A stretch of 62,599 nucleotides of DNA from Candidatus Fermentithermobacillaceae bacterium (GCA_012842685.1 DUSI01000007.1:1-62599); one strand, 5' to 3'; numbered from the stretch's first letter, positions 6,996 to 16,312 are shown. Translations and numbers: made by a program. Notes: generated from the letters alone by a model not told the origin.

Positions 6996-9253
6996 AGGAA
7001 GAGCGTCTCGAAAGGCAGACGCCGGCTACCCAGGGAGGCGGCCGGGTTGGTCTGGATCCTTCGCGGAAAATCGATGTCCGTGAGATACTCAAAGATCTCG
7101 AGCACTACCGCCCCAGAAGGCACGGCTGGACCTGGAGGAAGAAGGTTCCGGACAACCGGGTAGGTCCCTTCCGGTACAGGGAGACGTCGGAATCCCTCAA
7201 GCGGTCGGTTCCCCTTCCCGCGGCCAAGTACTTCGGCGGGATAGATCCCCAGCCCGATTGCGTGATAACGACAGAGATTGCTTCGGGGCGTTTTGAAGAC
7301 GACATAAGGCGCATGAGGATGGCTGCGTGGCACGGGGCCGACCACATAATGGTCATCCGCACCACGGGCCAGAGCCACATCGACGGGCTCCTGGAGGGTA
7401 CGCCCGAGGGAGTGGGCGGGATCCCCATCACCAGGAAGCAGCTCAGGGCAACGCGCAAGGCGCTTGACCTCATCGAGGACGAAGTTGGCCGCCCCATCAA
7501 CTTCCATTCGTACGTATCCGGAGTGGCGGGGCCCGAGATAGCGGTCCTCTTCGCGGAGGAAGGGGTCAACGGCGCCCATCAAGATCCCCAGTATAACGTC
7601 CTCTACAGGAACGTGAACATGGAGAGGTCGTTCGTCGACGCTGCGGTGGCCAAGAGGATCATGGCCGAATTCGGGCTCCTCCAGATAGACGGCGCACACA
7701 ACGCCAATGCTACGGCCCTCCAGGCTTGGAAGGTCATGCCCGAGCTCTTGGTCCAGCACGCCATAAACTGCGCCTTCTCCCGCATGGTCGGCATGAAGCC
7801 TGAAAACATAGCCCTTTCGTCGGTTCCGCCGACGGCGCCGCCTGCCCCGGCCATGTCTTACGATCTGCCCTACGCCGTGTGCCTCAGGTGGCTCTTTTCG
7901 GACTACAAGATAAGGGCCCAGCAGAATACAAGGTACATTGAGTCTGACATGCGGGAAGCCACGGTAACCCATACCCTTAACCTTCTCCTCACGAGGCTCA
8001 CTTCTGCCGACGTGCAGAGCACGATCACGCCGGACGAGGGAAGGAACGTCCCGTGGCATTACAACAACCTGGCGGCCGTAGATACCGCCAAGCAGACGCT
8101 CCTCGCGCTCGACGGCCTTAAAGACATGGTGGAGATAAAGAAGGAAGGTCCCTTCCGGGAGGCCGTGAGGGACCTCGCGGAGAGGGCCGTTTTGTTCCTC
8201 GAAGAGATAAAGGAACAGGGCTATTTCGAGGCCGTGGCCAGCGGCATGTTCGTAGACTCCGGGTTTTACCCGGTAAGGAACGGGGACGGCATAAGGCGCG
8301 ATCCGAACGGAGGCATTGGATACGGGACCATCGTAGAGAGAGACAAGGATTACTTCGCGCCCGTGTGCCACCACTTTGGGTATCAGGACCCTGCCAGGCT
8401 CAAAGATGGCAGGCCTTGTGATGCGATCGGAGGCTGCACCTTCTGCGATCCCGGCAAGATAGTATACATCGACGAGCTGGATCCCGAGGACAACGTGGAG
8501 AAGCGCCTCGAGAAGGTGGCCAAGGAAGTAGGGGATGACCTCATCAAGCCCGAAGTGCAGTGGGCCGGAGACGGGTATATCACCCTCACCATGTTCATCC
8601 CCGAGGCAGAGAGGGTCGCCGAGTACGCCGCACTGGAGATCGCGAAACGCCTCGGACTCGAAAACGCCGAGGTGATCCACAAGGGGATTGCCCATCCTGC
8701 CGAAGGCACAGTGGTCGAAGTGAAGGCCGTCGTGCCCTTCGGGATAGAGCGGGATTCCCTGAAGATCCCCGAGAAACCCTCTGTCCTTTCTGCCGAGGAG
8801 ATCCGCGAGGACATAAGGAAGCGGCCTATGAAGGTCGTCTGCGCGACGGTCGGCGAAGACGAGCATTCCGTCGGGATGAGGGAGATCATCGACATCAAGC
8901 ACGGGGGCATCGAAGGCTTCGGGATCAAGGCCGTCTACCTCGGGACTTCTGTGCCCGTTGAGAAGGTGGTAAACGCGGCGATAGAGGAAGACGCTGACGC
9001 TATCCTCATCTCCACCATAATCAGCCACGCCGACATCCACAGGAAGAATATGGAGCGCCTTGCGAGACTCTGCGAGGAAAAGGGCGTCAGGGATAGGTTC
9101 ATACTCGTTGGCGGCGGGACCCAGGTGACCAACGACCTTGCGGTCCAGGCGGGTCTCGACGCGGGATTCGGGCGCGGAACAAAGGGCATCGACGTAGCCT
9201 CGTTCCTCGTCAAGAAGCGGAGGGAACGCCTCGGATTGGAGAATCCTTCATGA
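6992..9253 (+). CDS. oraE: D-ornithine 4,5-aminomutase, large (E) subunit, B12 and PLP dependent
   Basis: 753-aa catalytic subunit. The N-terminal three-quarters form the TIM-barrel substrate domain (for example HGADHIMVIRTTGQSH). The C-terminal Rossmann-like domain carries the cobalamin motif DEHSVG at 623-628, with His625 as lower axial ligand. Lys636 lies 11 residues after it. In the Clostridium sticklandii enzyme the B12 histidine (618) and the PLP lysine (629) have the same +11 spacing, so both cofactor residues appear intact. It shares 4-nt overlaps with oraS before and the GlmL-like gene after, so it is translationally coupled on both sides. Confidence 0.97.
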   Translation: MKEERLERQTPATQGGGRVGLDPSRKIDVREILKDLEHYRPRRHGWTWRKKVPDNRVGPFRYRETSESLKRSVPLPAAKYFGGIDPQPDCVITTEIASGRFEDDIRRMRMAAWHGADHIMVIRTTGQSHIDGLLEGTPEGVGGIPITRKQLRATRKALDLIEDEVGRPINFHSYVSGVAGPEIAVLFAEEGVNGAHQDPQYNVLYRNVNMERSFVDAAVAKRIMAEFGLLQIDGAHNANATALQAWKVMPELLVQHAINCAFSRMVGMKPENIALSSVPPTAPPAPAMSYDLPYAVCLRWLFSDYKIRAQQNTRYIESDMREATVTHTLNLLLTRLTSADVQSTITPDEGRNVPWHYNNLAAVDTAKQTLLALDGLKDMVEIKKEGPFREAVRDLAERAVLFLEEIKEQGYFEAVASGMFVDSGFYPVRNGDGIRRDPNGGIGYGTIVERDKDYFAPVCHHFGYQDPARLKDGRPCDAIGGCTFCDPGKIVYIDELDPEDNVEKRLEKVAKEVGDDLIKPEVQWAGDGYITLTMFIPEAERVAEYAALEIAKRLGLENAEVIHKGIAHPAEGTVVEVKAVVPFGIERDSLKIPEKPSVLSAEEIREDIRKRPMKVVCATVGEDEHSVGMREIIDIKHGGIEGFGIKAVYLGTSVPVEKVVNAAIEEDADAILISTIISHADIHRKNMERLARLCEEKGVRDRFILVGGGTQVTNDLAVQAGLDAGFGRGTKGIDVASFLVKKRRERLGLENPS

Positions 9254-10593
9254 AGCCCGACGTCTTGGTGTTTGAAATAGGGAGCACGACTACCACAGTC
9301 AGCGCGTTCTTGCTCGGGGAGGATCCCCGGTTCTTGGGCCAGGGAATGGCACCCACTACGGTGGAGGCCGGGGATGTCCTCCTCGGCCTCGAAAAAGCCG
9401 TAGAGGACCTGGAGAAGAGGACAGGTCTTGAGCCGGCTCCCCTCATGCTCGCGGCATCCAGCGCCGCAGGCGGGCTCTCCATGACGGTCCACGGCCTGGT
9501 TTACGACATGACAGCCAGGGCCGCCAAGGAAGCGGCCCTGGGAGCCGGAGCGGTCGTGAGGTTCGTAACCGCCGGCGATATGACCGAGCACGACATCAGG
9601 GAGCTAAAGAGGATAAACCCCAAGATCATCCTGCTCGCCGGCGGTGTTGACTACGGCGAAAAAGCCACCGCCATAAGGAATGCGGAGCGCCTGGCCCAGG
9701 CGGGCCTGAGCGCCCCGGTGGTCTACGCGGGCAACATAGCGGCCAGGGCGGAAGTGGCCGAGATTTTCGAGCGTGCCGGCATAAAGTACTACCTTGTGGA
9801 CAACGTCTATCCGCGGGTCGACGAGCTGGTCGTGGAGCCCGCTAGAAGGATTATCCAGGATGCCTTCGAAGAACACATCGTGAAAGCCCCGGGTATGGAC
9901 AACTTGCGGGAGATGGTGAAGGGGACGGTCATGCCCACTCCCGGAGCCGTCATGGAGGCGTGCAAACTCCTCCACCCGGTCCTGGGAGATCTCCTTTGCC
10001 TGGATGTTGGAGGGGCCACGACCGATGTACATTCGGTGGCCCAAGGAAGTCCGGAGATACAGGCCATCCTGGAAAGCCCCGAGCCGGTTGCCAAAAGGAC
10101 GGTAGAGGGCGACTTGGGCATCTACAGGAACGCGCTGAACGTCTACGCGCTGGTCAAGGACAGGGCAGCGAGGGATCTCGGGTTCGACCCGACGCCGTAC
10201 CTGGAAAACCTGAAAGTGATACCCGAGACGCCCGAAGAGGTGGCGCTCGTAAGGTACCTCACCGCCCAGGCCTGCAAGGCCGCAGTTGCCCGGCACGCGG
10301 GCAGGATTAAGTACCTGTACGGGCCGTCCGGTAGGCGGACGGTGGCATCCGGCAAGGACCTCACAAGCGTCCACACGATAATCGGCACGGGTGGGCCGCT
10401 GACGAGGCTCCCGGGCATGGATGAGGTGCTCAAGGAGCTAACCGGCCAGGGTCCGGGGAGGGAGCTTTACCCGAGTGATGCAGCGGTGCTAATCGACAAG
10501 AACTACATCATGGCCGCTTGCGGCGTTTTGTCCAGACAGTTCCCCGAGGAGGCCAGGAGGATCCTCTTGGACGGATTGGAGGCCCGAAAGTGA
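9250..10593 (+). CDS. GlmL/MutL-family ATPase of the ornithine operon, probable aminomutase reactivase
   Basis: 447-aa ASKHA-fold protein of the glutamate-mutase-L family. Phosphate-1 loop EIGSTTTT starts at residue 9 and phosphate-2 motif DVGGATTD at 252-259, both intact. Family members sit beside B12-dependent mutases and are thought to act as chaperone ATPases or reactivases. Being locked between oraE (ATGA overlap) and orr (GTGA overlap), it most likely serves OraSE. It is one of three GlmL-family genes in this window, the others being at 42138 and 50142. The exact biochemical role is inferred. Confidence 0.85.
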   Translation: MKPDVLVFEIGSTTTTVSAFLLGEDPRFLGQGMAPTTVEAGDVLLGLEKAVEDLEKRTGLEPAPLMLAASSAAGGLSMTVHGLVYDMTARAAKEAALGAGAVVRFVTAGDMTEHDIRELKRINPKIILLAGGVDYGEKATAIRNAERLAQAGLSAPVVYAGNIAARAEVAEIFERAGIKYYLVDNVYPRVDELVVEPARRIIQDAFEEHIVKAPGMDNLREMVKGTVMPTPGAVMEACKLLHPVLGDLLCLDVGGATTDVHSVAQGSPEIQAILESPEPVAKRTVEGDLGIYRNALNVYALVKDRAARDLGFDPTPYLENLKVIPETPEEVALVRYLTAQACKAAVARHAGRIKYLYGPSGRRTVASGKDLTSVHTIIGTGGPLTRLPGMDEVLKELTGQGPGRELYPSDAAVLIDKNYIMAACGVLSRQFPEEARRILLDGLEARK

Positions 10594-11663
10594 AATACCC
10601 CTGCATGTCCATCGACGTGGAGAAGATCAGGCACAACGCTGTGACGGTTTCCAGGCTGCTCGCGGCCTCTGGGCTAAGGTTTGTCGCCGTGAACAAGGCG
10701 ACCTGCGGGCATCCGGAGGTCGCCCGGGCCATGCTGGAAGGCGACCCGCTGGCCGTGGCGGATTCCAGGATAGAGAACTTGAGGCGGCTTCGGGAAAGCG
10801 GCTATAAGGGCGAGACCGTCTTGCTCAGGGCGCCATCGCCGTCCCGGTGTGCCGAGGCCGTCGAGGTGGTGGATACCAGCCTGGTTTCCGAGGTGGCGAT
10901 AGCCGCTGCCCTGGGCGAGGCCGCCCGCGCGCGGGGGAAGGAGCACAAGGTCATCCTCATGGTGGACCTCGGGGACCGGAGAGAAGGAGTGCTGCCCGAG
11001 GACACGCCTGACGTGGCCAGGGCCGTGGCTTCCATCCCGGGCGTCCGCCTCGCCGGAATAGGGACAAACCTGGCCTGCTACGGGGCGGTCATCCCGACCC
11101 GCGAGAAGATGGAAGAGCTCCTTGAGGTGAAAGAGAAAGTCGAAGAGGCCGTGGGCTTTCCCCTGGAGCGCGTATCGGGCGGAAACTCGGCCAACATTCC
11201 CCTTGTCCTGAGGGGTGAGATGCCCCGCGGGATAACAGAGCTAAGGCTCGGAGAGAGCGTGATCCTCGGGACCGAGGCCGCGGAGAGGACCCTCATCCCG
11301 GGCTGTTTCGGGGACGCCTTCACCCTCCACGCGGAAGCCATCGAAGTCATCACGAAGCCATCCATGCCCTCGGGGAAAATAGGTCAGGACGCATTCGGTG
11401 AGGTTCCGGTCTTTGTTGATAGAGGCAACAGGAAGAGGGCGATCCTGGCCATCGGCAGGCAGGACGTAGACCCTGACGGTCTTACGCCCATAGACAAAGG
11501 CGTCACTGTCCTCGGCGCATCATCCGACCACCTCATCTGCGACGTTGAAGACGCTGAAGAAGACGTAAAGGTAGGCAGCGTGCTGTCTTTCGTGCCTAAC
11601 TACAGCGCGCTTCTCAGGCTGGCGACTTCACCATATGTTGAGAAGGTGGTGAAAAAGCCGTGA
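10590..11663 (+). CDS. orr: ornithine racemase (PLP, alanine-racemase N-domain type)
   Basis: 357-aa PLP enzyme that makes D-ornithine from L-ornithine, the entry step for OraSE. The barrel starts MSIDVEKIRHN and has the Schiff-base lysine in FVAVNKATCGHPEVAR (about residue 30). VMVDLGDRREGV and ERVSGGNSANIP are the phosphate/cofactor segments typical of Orr/YhfX proteins. GTG 10590 has GGAGG 7 nt upstream and overlaps the previous stop. The long N-terminal extension back to 10518 would lie inside the GlmL-like gene and is rejected. Its stop overlaps the next start by 4 nt. Confidence 0.9.
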   Translation: MKYPCMSIDVEKIRHNAVTVSRLLAASGLRFVAVNKATCGHPEVARAMLEGDPLAVADSRIENLRRLRESGYKGETVLLRAPSPSRCAEAVEVVDTSLVSEVAIAAALGEAARARGKEHKVILMVDLGDRREGVLPEDTPDVARAVASIPGVRLAGIGTNLACYGAVIPTREKMEELLEVKEKVEEAVGFPLERVSGGNSANIPLVLRGEMPRGITELRLGESVILGTEAAERTLIPGCFGDAFTLHAEAIEVITKPSMPSGKIGQDAFGEVPVFVDRGNRKRAILAIGRQDVDPDGLTPIDKGVTVLGASSDHLICDVEDAEEDVKVGSVLSFVPNYSALLRLATSPYVEKVVKKP

Positions 11664-13063
11664 AATCCGGCGTCGTACTTGCAGGCCTTTCGCCTCACCC
11701 GCCCATAATGATTCCCGAAGTGGGGAAGGGCGAGGAGCGAAACGCCCCGGATACTCTATGGGCCCTTGATGAACTGGGAAAACGGTTTGCCTCGGCTGAC
11801 TACGACACCTTGGTCGTCATCACTCCCCACGGCCTCGTCCTGCGGGACGCTGTCTCCATCAGGGGAGACGCGGTCCTCGAGGGCGATCTCGCGAGTTTCG
11901 GAGCCTATTCGGTGAACATCTCGCTGAAGAGCGACCTAGAGCTCGTGAGGGAAATCGCGGCTTCCGCGAAAGAGGACGACCTCAAGACGGTGCTCCTCGA
12001 CAGGTGGAGGCTGGACACCTACCTGACCGAGAGGCGCCTGGACCACGGGGTGGTGGTCCCCCTCTATTACCTTGTAAAGCACGGTTTCTCGAAGCCCGTG
12101 GCCGTGGTCAACATGGGCTTTCTTAGCCTCATGGATCTCTACCGGTACGGGATGGCGATAGCCAGGGCGGCGAAGCGGCTGGGGAGGAAAATCGCGGTGC
12201 TGGCCTCGGGGGACCTTTCCCACAGGCTCAAGCCCGACGCGCCCGCGGGGTACAACCCGAGAGGGAAGGTTTTCGATGAGACCCTTATGGCTAGACTCAG
12301 GGACTTTAGTCCTAGAGAAGTGCTTACCATGCCTGAGGACCTCATAGAGGACGCGGGCGAATGCGGCATGAGGCCGGTGTGCATGATGCTGGGCGCCCTC
12401 GATGACCTCGAGGTACGGAGCGAGGTGCTCTCGTACGAGGGGCCCTGGGGCGTGGGATACGGGATAGCCATATTTACCCCCGAAAGACAGCGGGAATCGC
12501 GGCTCGCCGAGATCCTGGCGGAGCGCGAACGCCGCATCCAGGAGATGAGGAAAAACGAGTCGTTCCCTGTGCGCCTAGCGAGGAGTGCGGTAGAGAACTA
12601 TGTCCGGACCGGCAAGCGCATAGGTGTGCCTGAAGACGTGCCTGAGGAGTTCAGGGTCCCTGCGGGCGTGTTCGTGTCCATCCATAAGGAGGGCATGCTC
12701 CGCGGCTGCATCGGCACCACTGGGCCGACTTGTCCCACGGCCGCCCATGAGATCATCCAGAACGCGATCTCGGCGGCGACGGCAGACCCAAGATTCGACG
12801 AGGTTACGGCCGGAGAGCTCCCCCTTCTCGAGTATTCGGTGGACGTCCTCTCGGAACCAGAGGAGGTGCCGGGAGAAGAACACCTGGATCCCAAGGTTTA
12901 CGGGGTGATCGTCGAACGGGGCGGCAGGAGGGGCCTGCTCCTTCCGGACCTTCCTGGGATAAACTCCGTAAGGGAGCAGGTTGACATAGCCAAGCGGAAG
13001 GCCGGCATAGGTCTCCGGGAACCCGTTAGGTATTTCAGGTTCACAGTGACGAGGTATCACTGA
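11660..13063 (+). CDS. fused class III extradiol dioxygenase-like (LigB/MEMO) and AMMECR1 protein
   Basis: 467-aa two-domain protein. Residues 1 to about 275 resemble class III non-haem extradiol dioxygenases (LigB/MEMO superfamily), with potential metal ligands in LSPHPPIMIPE and SGDLSHRLK. Residues about 295-467 form an AMMECR1 domain with the hallmark MLRGCIGT at about 346-353. These are the A and B parts of the AmmeMemoRadiSam triad, whose reaction is not established; the third part is the next gene. The GTG start overlaps the orr stop (GTGA), so it is co-translated with the ornithine genes, an unusual linkage. Confidence 0.88.
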   Translation: MKSGVVLAGLSPHPPIMIPEVGKGEERNAPDTLWALDELGKRFASADYDTLVVITPHGLVLRDAVSIRGDAVLEGDLASFGAYSVNISLKSDLELVREIAASAKEDDLKTVLLDRWRLDTYLTERRLDHGVVVPLYYLVKHGFSKPVAVVNMGFLSLMDLYRYGMAIARAAKRLGRKIAVLASGDLSHRLKPDAPAGYNPRGKVFDETLMARLRDFSPREVLTMPEDLIEDAGECGMRPVCMMLGALDDLEVRSEVLSYEGPWGVGYGIAIFTPERQRESRLAEILAERERRIQEMRKNESFPVRLARSAVENYVRTGKRIGVPEDVPEEFRVPAGVFVSIHKEGMLRGCIGTTGPTCPTAAHEIIQNAISAATADPRFDEVTAGELPLLEYSVDVLSEPEEVPGEEHLDPKVYGVIVERGGRRGLLLPDLPGINSVREQVDIAKRKAGIGLREPVRYFRFTVTRYH

Positions 13064-13137
13064 GGCAACTAAGCATCAAAGTAAACATCCAAGTAGTCGA
13101 AGCGTTACAGGTGGCCTGAGCGTTCCGGAGGGATATC

Positions 13138-14172
13138 GTGGCTGAAACATCGCGGGAGGCTCTGTTCTGGGAGGAAGCAGGAGACGGCAAAGTGAAGTGC
13201 CGCCTTTGTCCCCACTCTTGCGTCATCGCCCCGGGCAAGACGGGCATATGCGGGGTGAGGGAGAACAGGGACGGAACGCTATATACGCTCAATTACAACC
13301 TGGCTACTTCCCTGGCGCTGGATCCCGTCGAGAAAAAGCCGCTGTACCACGTTCATCCGGGCGGGTACCTGGTTTCGGCCGGTACCTTTGGCTGCAACTT
13401 CGCGTGCGAGTTCTGCCAGAATTGGCACATCTCACAGGTTTGTGAGGGACGCCCCCGGACTATGGCCATCTCCGCGGAGAACCTGGTGAGGACAACAATA
13501 CTTGAGCGAGCGAGGCACCCTGAAGTGGTGGGCATCGCCTATACCTATAACGAACCTACGGTCTGGATGGAGTTCGTCTTGGAGGCGGCGGAACTGGCCA
13601 AGAAGGAAGGCCTCGTGAACGCCCTGGTAACGAACGGATATGTGTCCAGAGAGGCGCTCAAAAAAGTGCTGCCCTTTATAGACGCCCTGAACATAGACGT
13701 CAAGTCCTGGCACGATGAGTTCTACAGGCGGATCGTCCACGGGAGGCTCAAGCCGGTGCTGGAGACGGTCGAGGAATCTCTCAAGCACGCGTGGGTTGAA
13801 GTGACGTACCTCGTAATCCCCATCGAGAACGACTCCGAAGACCAGGTTGGCGCGCTGGCCCGCTTCCTCGCCTCCCTCAGTCCCTCGGTGCCCCTGCATC
13901 TTTCGAGGTTTTTCCCAAATTACCGCATGGGCGGTGAGCCCACGCCCCTCTCAACCCTGGAGAGGCTGAGGGACGTCGCCTCGGAGCACCTCCACTATGT
14001 CTACATTGGGAACGCCTTGAGGCCCGGGTACGCAGATACGAGATGCCCGGAATGCGGGGCTACGCTCCTCAGGAGAGGCGGCCTTGCCCTTGAAAGGTCC
14101 TATCTGACCCGTGAGGGCAATTGCCCCGATTGCGGCCGGCCCCTGGAGATGGTCGGCCGCGTATGGGCATGA
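13138..14172 (+). CDS. amrS: AmmeMemoRadiSam system radical SAM enzyme
   Basis: 344-aa radical SAM protein related to pyruvate-formate-lyase activases. An N-terminal Cys region (CRLCPHSCVIAPGKTGICGVR) precedes the CX3CX2C cluster motif CNFACEFCQNW (about residue 86). The tail carries two CPxCG knuckles, probably a zinc ribbon. GTG 13138 has GGAGGG 5 nt upstream. The protein completes the triad with the preceding fusion and lies 75 nt downstream, probably in one transcript. Substrate unknown. Confidence 0.88.
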   Translation: MAETSREALFWEEAGDGKVKCRLCPHSCVIAPGKTGICGVRENRDGTLYTLNYNLATSLALDPVEKKPLYHVHPGGYLVSAGTFGCNFACEFCQNWHISQVCEGRPRTMAISAENLVRTTILERARHPEVVGIAYTYNEPTVWMEFVLEAAELAKKEGLVNALVTNGYVSREALKKVLPFIDALNIDVKSWHDEFYRRIVHGRLKPVLETVEESLKHAWVEVTYLVIPIENDSEDQVGALARFLASLSPSVPLHLSRFFPNYRMGGEPTPLSTLERLRDVASEHLHYVYIGNALRPGYADTRCPECGATLLRRGGLALERSYLTREGNCPDCGRPLEMVGRVWA

Positions 14173-14175
14173 TCA

Positions 14176-15819
14176 TCACACTATCTCAGACACTCGCCTC
14201 ACAAAGGAACTAAAGAGCTTCGGGTAGGCGCCGAGGTAGTACCTCAGGTCAAGCCTCTCCGTGTACTTATGTGCGTCGCGACCCGACGCGCCCACGTTTA
14301 CCACGGGGACGTCAAGCTTGAGCAGGGTGTCCAGGGGTAGGTCGTATACTTCGCCCCAGCCGGGCATGTTGGCGGCGAGAGGCACGAGGTCTTCCTTGTT
14401 TCCCTGGAATCCCATGTAGCTCAGGTCGCTTATCGCCTCAAAGTGTTCCCGCACCACAAGTTTTTCGCCGTATAGAGCCGAGGCTTCCGATATCAGATCC
14501 CCTACGGCGTCCATGAGAGCGAGCTCTCTCGGCGATTTCCGCCGGTTGCTCCTGTGGGGGTAATAGGGCGGGAGGAAACCTACGATAATGGCGGGGTCTT
14601 TGTCGGTGTAGAACCTCAGGACCTGACCCACGGTCTCGATGGATTTCATGCGGTCGTCCATGTCCTTGGGAAGGTTCCGTATGAAGCTCCTGAGATGCTC
14701 CTCGAGGGAAAGGCCCTCTCTAGCCATGTCTTCCTTGACCTTCCTGAAGACTTCCTCGTAGGTAAGAATCTTGGGTTCCCACGGGACATCCGCCTTCTCG
14801 GGCGAACCCTCGGAAAACTTGAGGGCGCTGTACCGGAGCCGGTCGAGGGCCATCCGGAATGCCCGCTCTGCGATGTCTTTCATCATCTCGAGGGCTACCT
14901 TAGGCGTCTTCTGGACCGTGAGCACGTTGAACCCGGCTACCACCCGGGCGGGGAGCGTGACCGAGTAGACCTCCCTCAAGTCACGGTGCCAGAGCGCCGC
15001 GGGCGGCGGGTACACCTCGGTGCCTGCCCGGTCCATCCACTCGGGCGAGCCTTCCAGGATCATGCTGACTGCCGAAGCCAGAAGGTTGGCGTTCAGGCCT
15101 TCGTAGTAGGAGCCAACGTGGGTTTCCCGCCCGACGCAATAGAACATGGGCATGAGTTTGCCGATCGTCCCGACCGATATGTACCGCGTATTGTCGCCGT
15201 GATACCTCTGGGCCACTCCTTCCGCGTTTACGCAGGCTATGAAATCGAGGCCCTCTTCCTGGAGGCGCTCGAGGTGTTTCACGGCCGATATCATCCCGGC
15301 GGAACGGTTTTCCTCATCGCAGACGAGGAGGAGGGCGATGTTGGCCTCAAGGTCACCAGGGTTCTCGGCGCATTCCTTGATAAACTCCATCTCCACCGCG
15401 ACCCCGCATTTCATGTCGAAGACTCCCCGGCCGAAGAGGTAGTTGCCTGAACGTAGATCGTCCATGGCTTCTCCGGGTAGCGTCAGTTTGGAAAGGGCCT
15501 GCGTGTAAGCGGGAGGGTCGAAGGCCATCTCGGCAAGGTCCCTGGCTTCAGCCGCATCTACCACGTCGATGTGTCCGAGGAGGATCACCGTCTTGGAAGT
15601 CTTCTTGGGGGACCTCACCATGGCGAAAACGCTGTGCCTGCCGTAAGGATCGTTTTCCACCGGCAGAAGGCGAAGCGCGTCCTCGTTGTTTCTGAAGTAC
15701 GGCAAGGCGGCCAGCCTGTCGTAGATTTCCTGGGCCAGCCTGGCTTCCTCTTTGCTTGGAGATACGCTGGGTATCTTCACCAGGTCCAGAAGGAGATTGC
15801 GGATATTCTCGGGTTTCAT
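14176..15819 (-). CDS. rocB: M20-family peptidase, RocB-like (arginine utilisation)
   Basis: 547-aa zinc hydrolase-fold protein. Metal-site elements are visible: LLGHIDVVD (His and Asp), the GRGVFDMKCG segment and a DEENR pair, with a late segment around GASGRDAHKYTERL. Overall length and the internal insertion match RocB of arginine/ornithine catabolism (about 566 aa), whose exact substrate is unclear. AAGGAGG lies 5 nt before the ATG on the minus strand. It converges on amrS with only 3 nt between stops. The neighbourhood of ornithine genes supports the RocB call. Confidence 0.8.
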   Translation of the reverse strand: MKPENIRNLLLDLVKIPSVSPSKEEARLAQEIYDRLAALPYFRNNEDALRLLPVENDPYGRHSVFAMVRSPKKTSKTVILLGHIDVVDAAEARDLAEMAFDPPAYTQALSKLTLPGEAMDDLRSGNYLFGRGVFDMKCGVAVEMEFIKECAENPGDLEANIALLLVCDEENRSAGMISAVKHLERLQEEGLDFIACVNAEGVAQRYHGDNTRYISVGTIGKLMPMFYCVGRETHVGSYYEGLNANLLASAVSMILEGSPEWMDRAGTEVYPPPAALWHRDLREVYSVTLPARVVAGFNVLTVQKTPKVALEMMKDIAERAFRMALDRLRYSALKFSEGSPEKADVPWEPKILTYEEVFRKVKEDMAREGLSLEEHLRSFIRNLPKDMDDRMKSIETVGQVLRFYTDKDPAIIVGFLPPYYPHRSNRRKSPRELALMDAVGDLISEASALYGEKLVVREHFEAISDLSYMGFQGNKEDLVPLAANMPGWGEVYDLPLDTLLKLDVPVVNVGASGRDAHKYTERLDLRYYLGAYPKLFSSFVRRVSEIV

Positions 15820-15861
15820 GAGAACCCTCCTTGTATTCCAGGAATACTTGCTTCAATGCTT

Positions 15862-16055
15862 ACCTTCCGCCAATACCGACGTTTGGGTGTCACTTGTGTT
15901 CCGGCGATGCCGCCTACTTAGCGGCGCCCGTGTTCCGGCGATACCGGCCCTTGTTCGGTACCCGTGTTCCGGCGATGCCGGCTCTTGAGCGGTACCTGTC
16001 TTCCGGCGATGCCGCCTCTTAAGCAGCACCCGTGTTCAGCCGCTACCGGCTATAG
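15862..16055. repeat. 34-bp tandem repeat array A (four close copies plus degenerate ends)
   Basis: Exact 34-bp spacing at 15896, 15930, 15964 and 15998. Each copy begins GT(G/C)TTCCGGCGAT(G/A)CCG. A partial copy starts at 16032 and a worn copy at 15862. Each unit holds a small inverted repeat (CCGGC-GAT-GCCGG). It lies upstream of the RocB-like gene. Frames through it are not credible genes. Confidence 0.85.
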
Positions 16056-16312
16056 TTCTGCCCCGTTCCCCTCGAGCGACCATGCGCCGTCGAAGCTAAG
16101 AGGGTATCGGGACCTTGTTTCCTTCGGTTATGCAGTTCTGTATAAATCCTGGGCGTTCCTGCCTTGGAGAGGAAGGATGTTCCACCGTTATGCACGAATG
16201 AATAATGTGCATATAGCTGCCTGCTACGAATGATGATGGCCACCAGGACGACGGCCAGACTGACATAGGGAGCAGGCAGGGAAACCGGGAATCAGAAGGG
16301 GGCATCTCTGGA
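16056..16312. other. intergenic sequence upstream of the GTPase with inverted repeat TATGCAC-N11-GTGCATA
   Basis: No gene is supported here. An inverted repeat with 7-bp arms at 16189-16195 and 16207-16213 encloses TGAATAAT, which recalls half of an ArgR/AhrC box. It could be an operator for the downstream gene. Promoter elements are only weak. Confidence 0.35.

Noticed and set aside
6908-9040. Open frame of 710 codons on the minus strand opposite oraE
   Set aside because: It is the antisense shadow of a certain gene (oraE), in a high-GC genome where long antisense frames are common; composition is His/Pro/Arg/Gly-rich with no domain.
9250-10593. Hydantoinase/oxoprolinase-type ASKHA enzyme for the GlmL-like gene
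   Set aside because: Motif spacing, the APTTVEA segment and adjacency to a B12 aminomutase fit the GlmL/MutL family better.
11660-13063. Catechol extradiol dioxygenase of aromatic degradation
   Set aside because: The C-terminal AMMECR1 domain and the adjacent radical SAM partner mark it as an AmmeMemoRadiSam protein, not an aromatic ring-cleavage enzyme.
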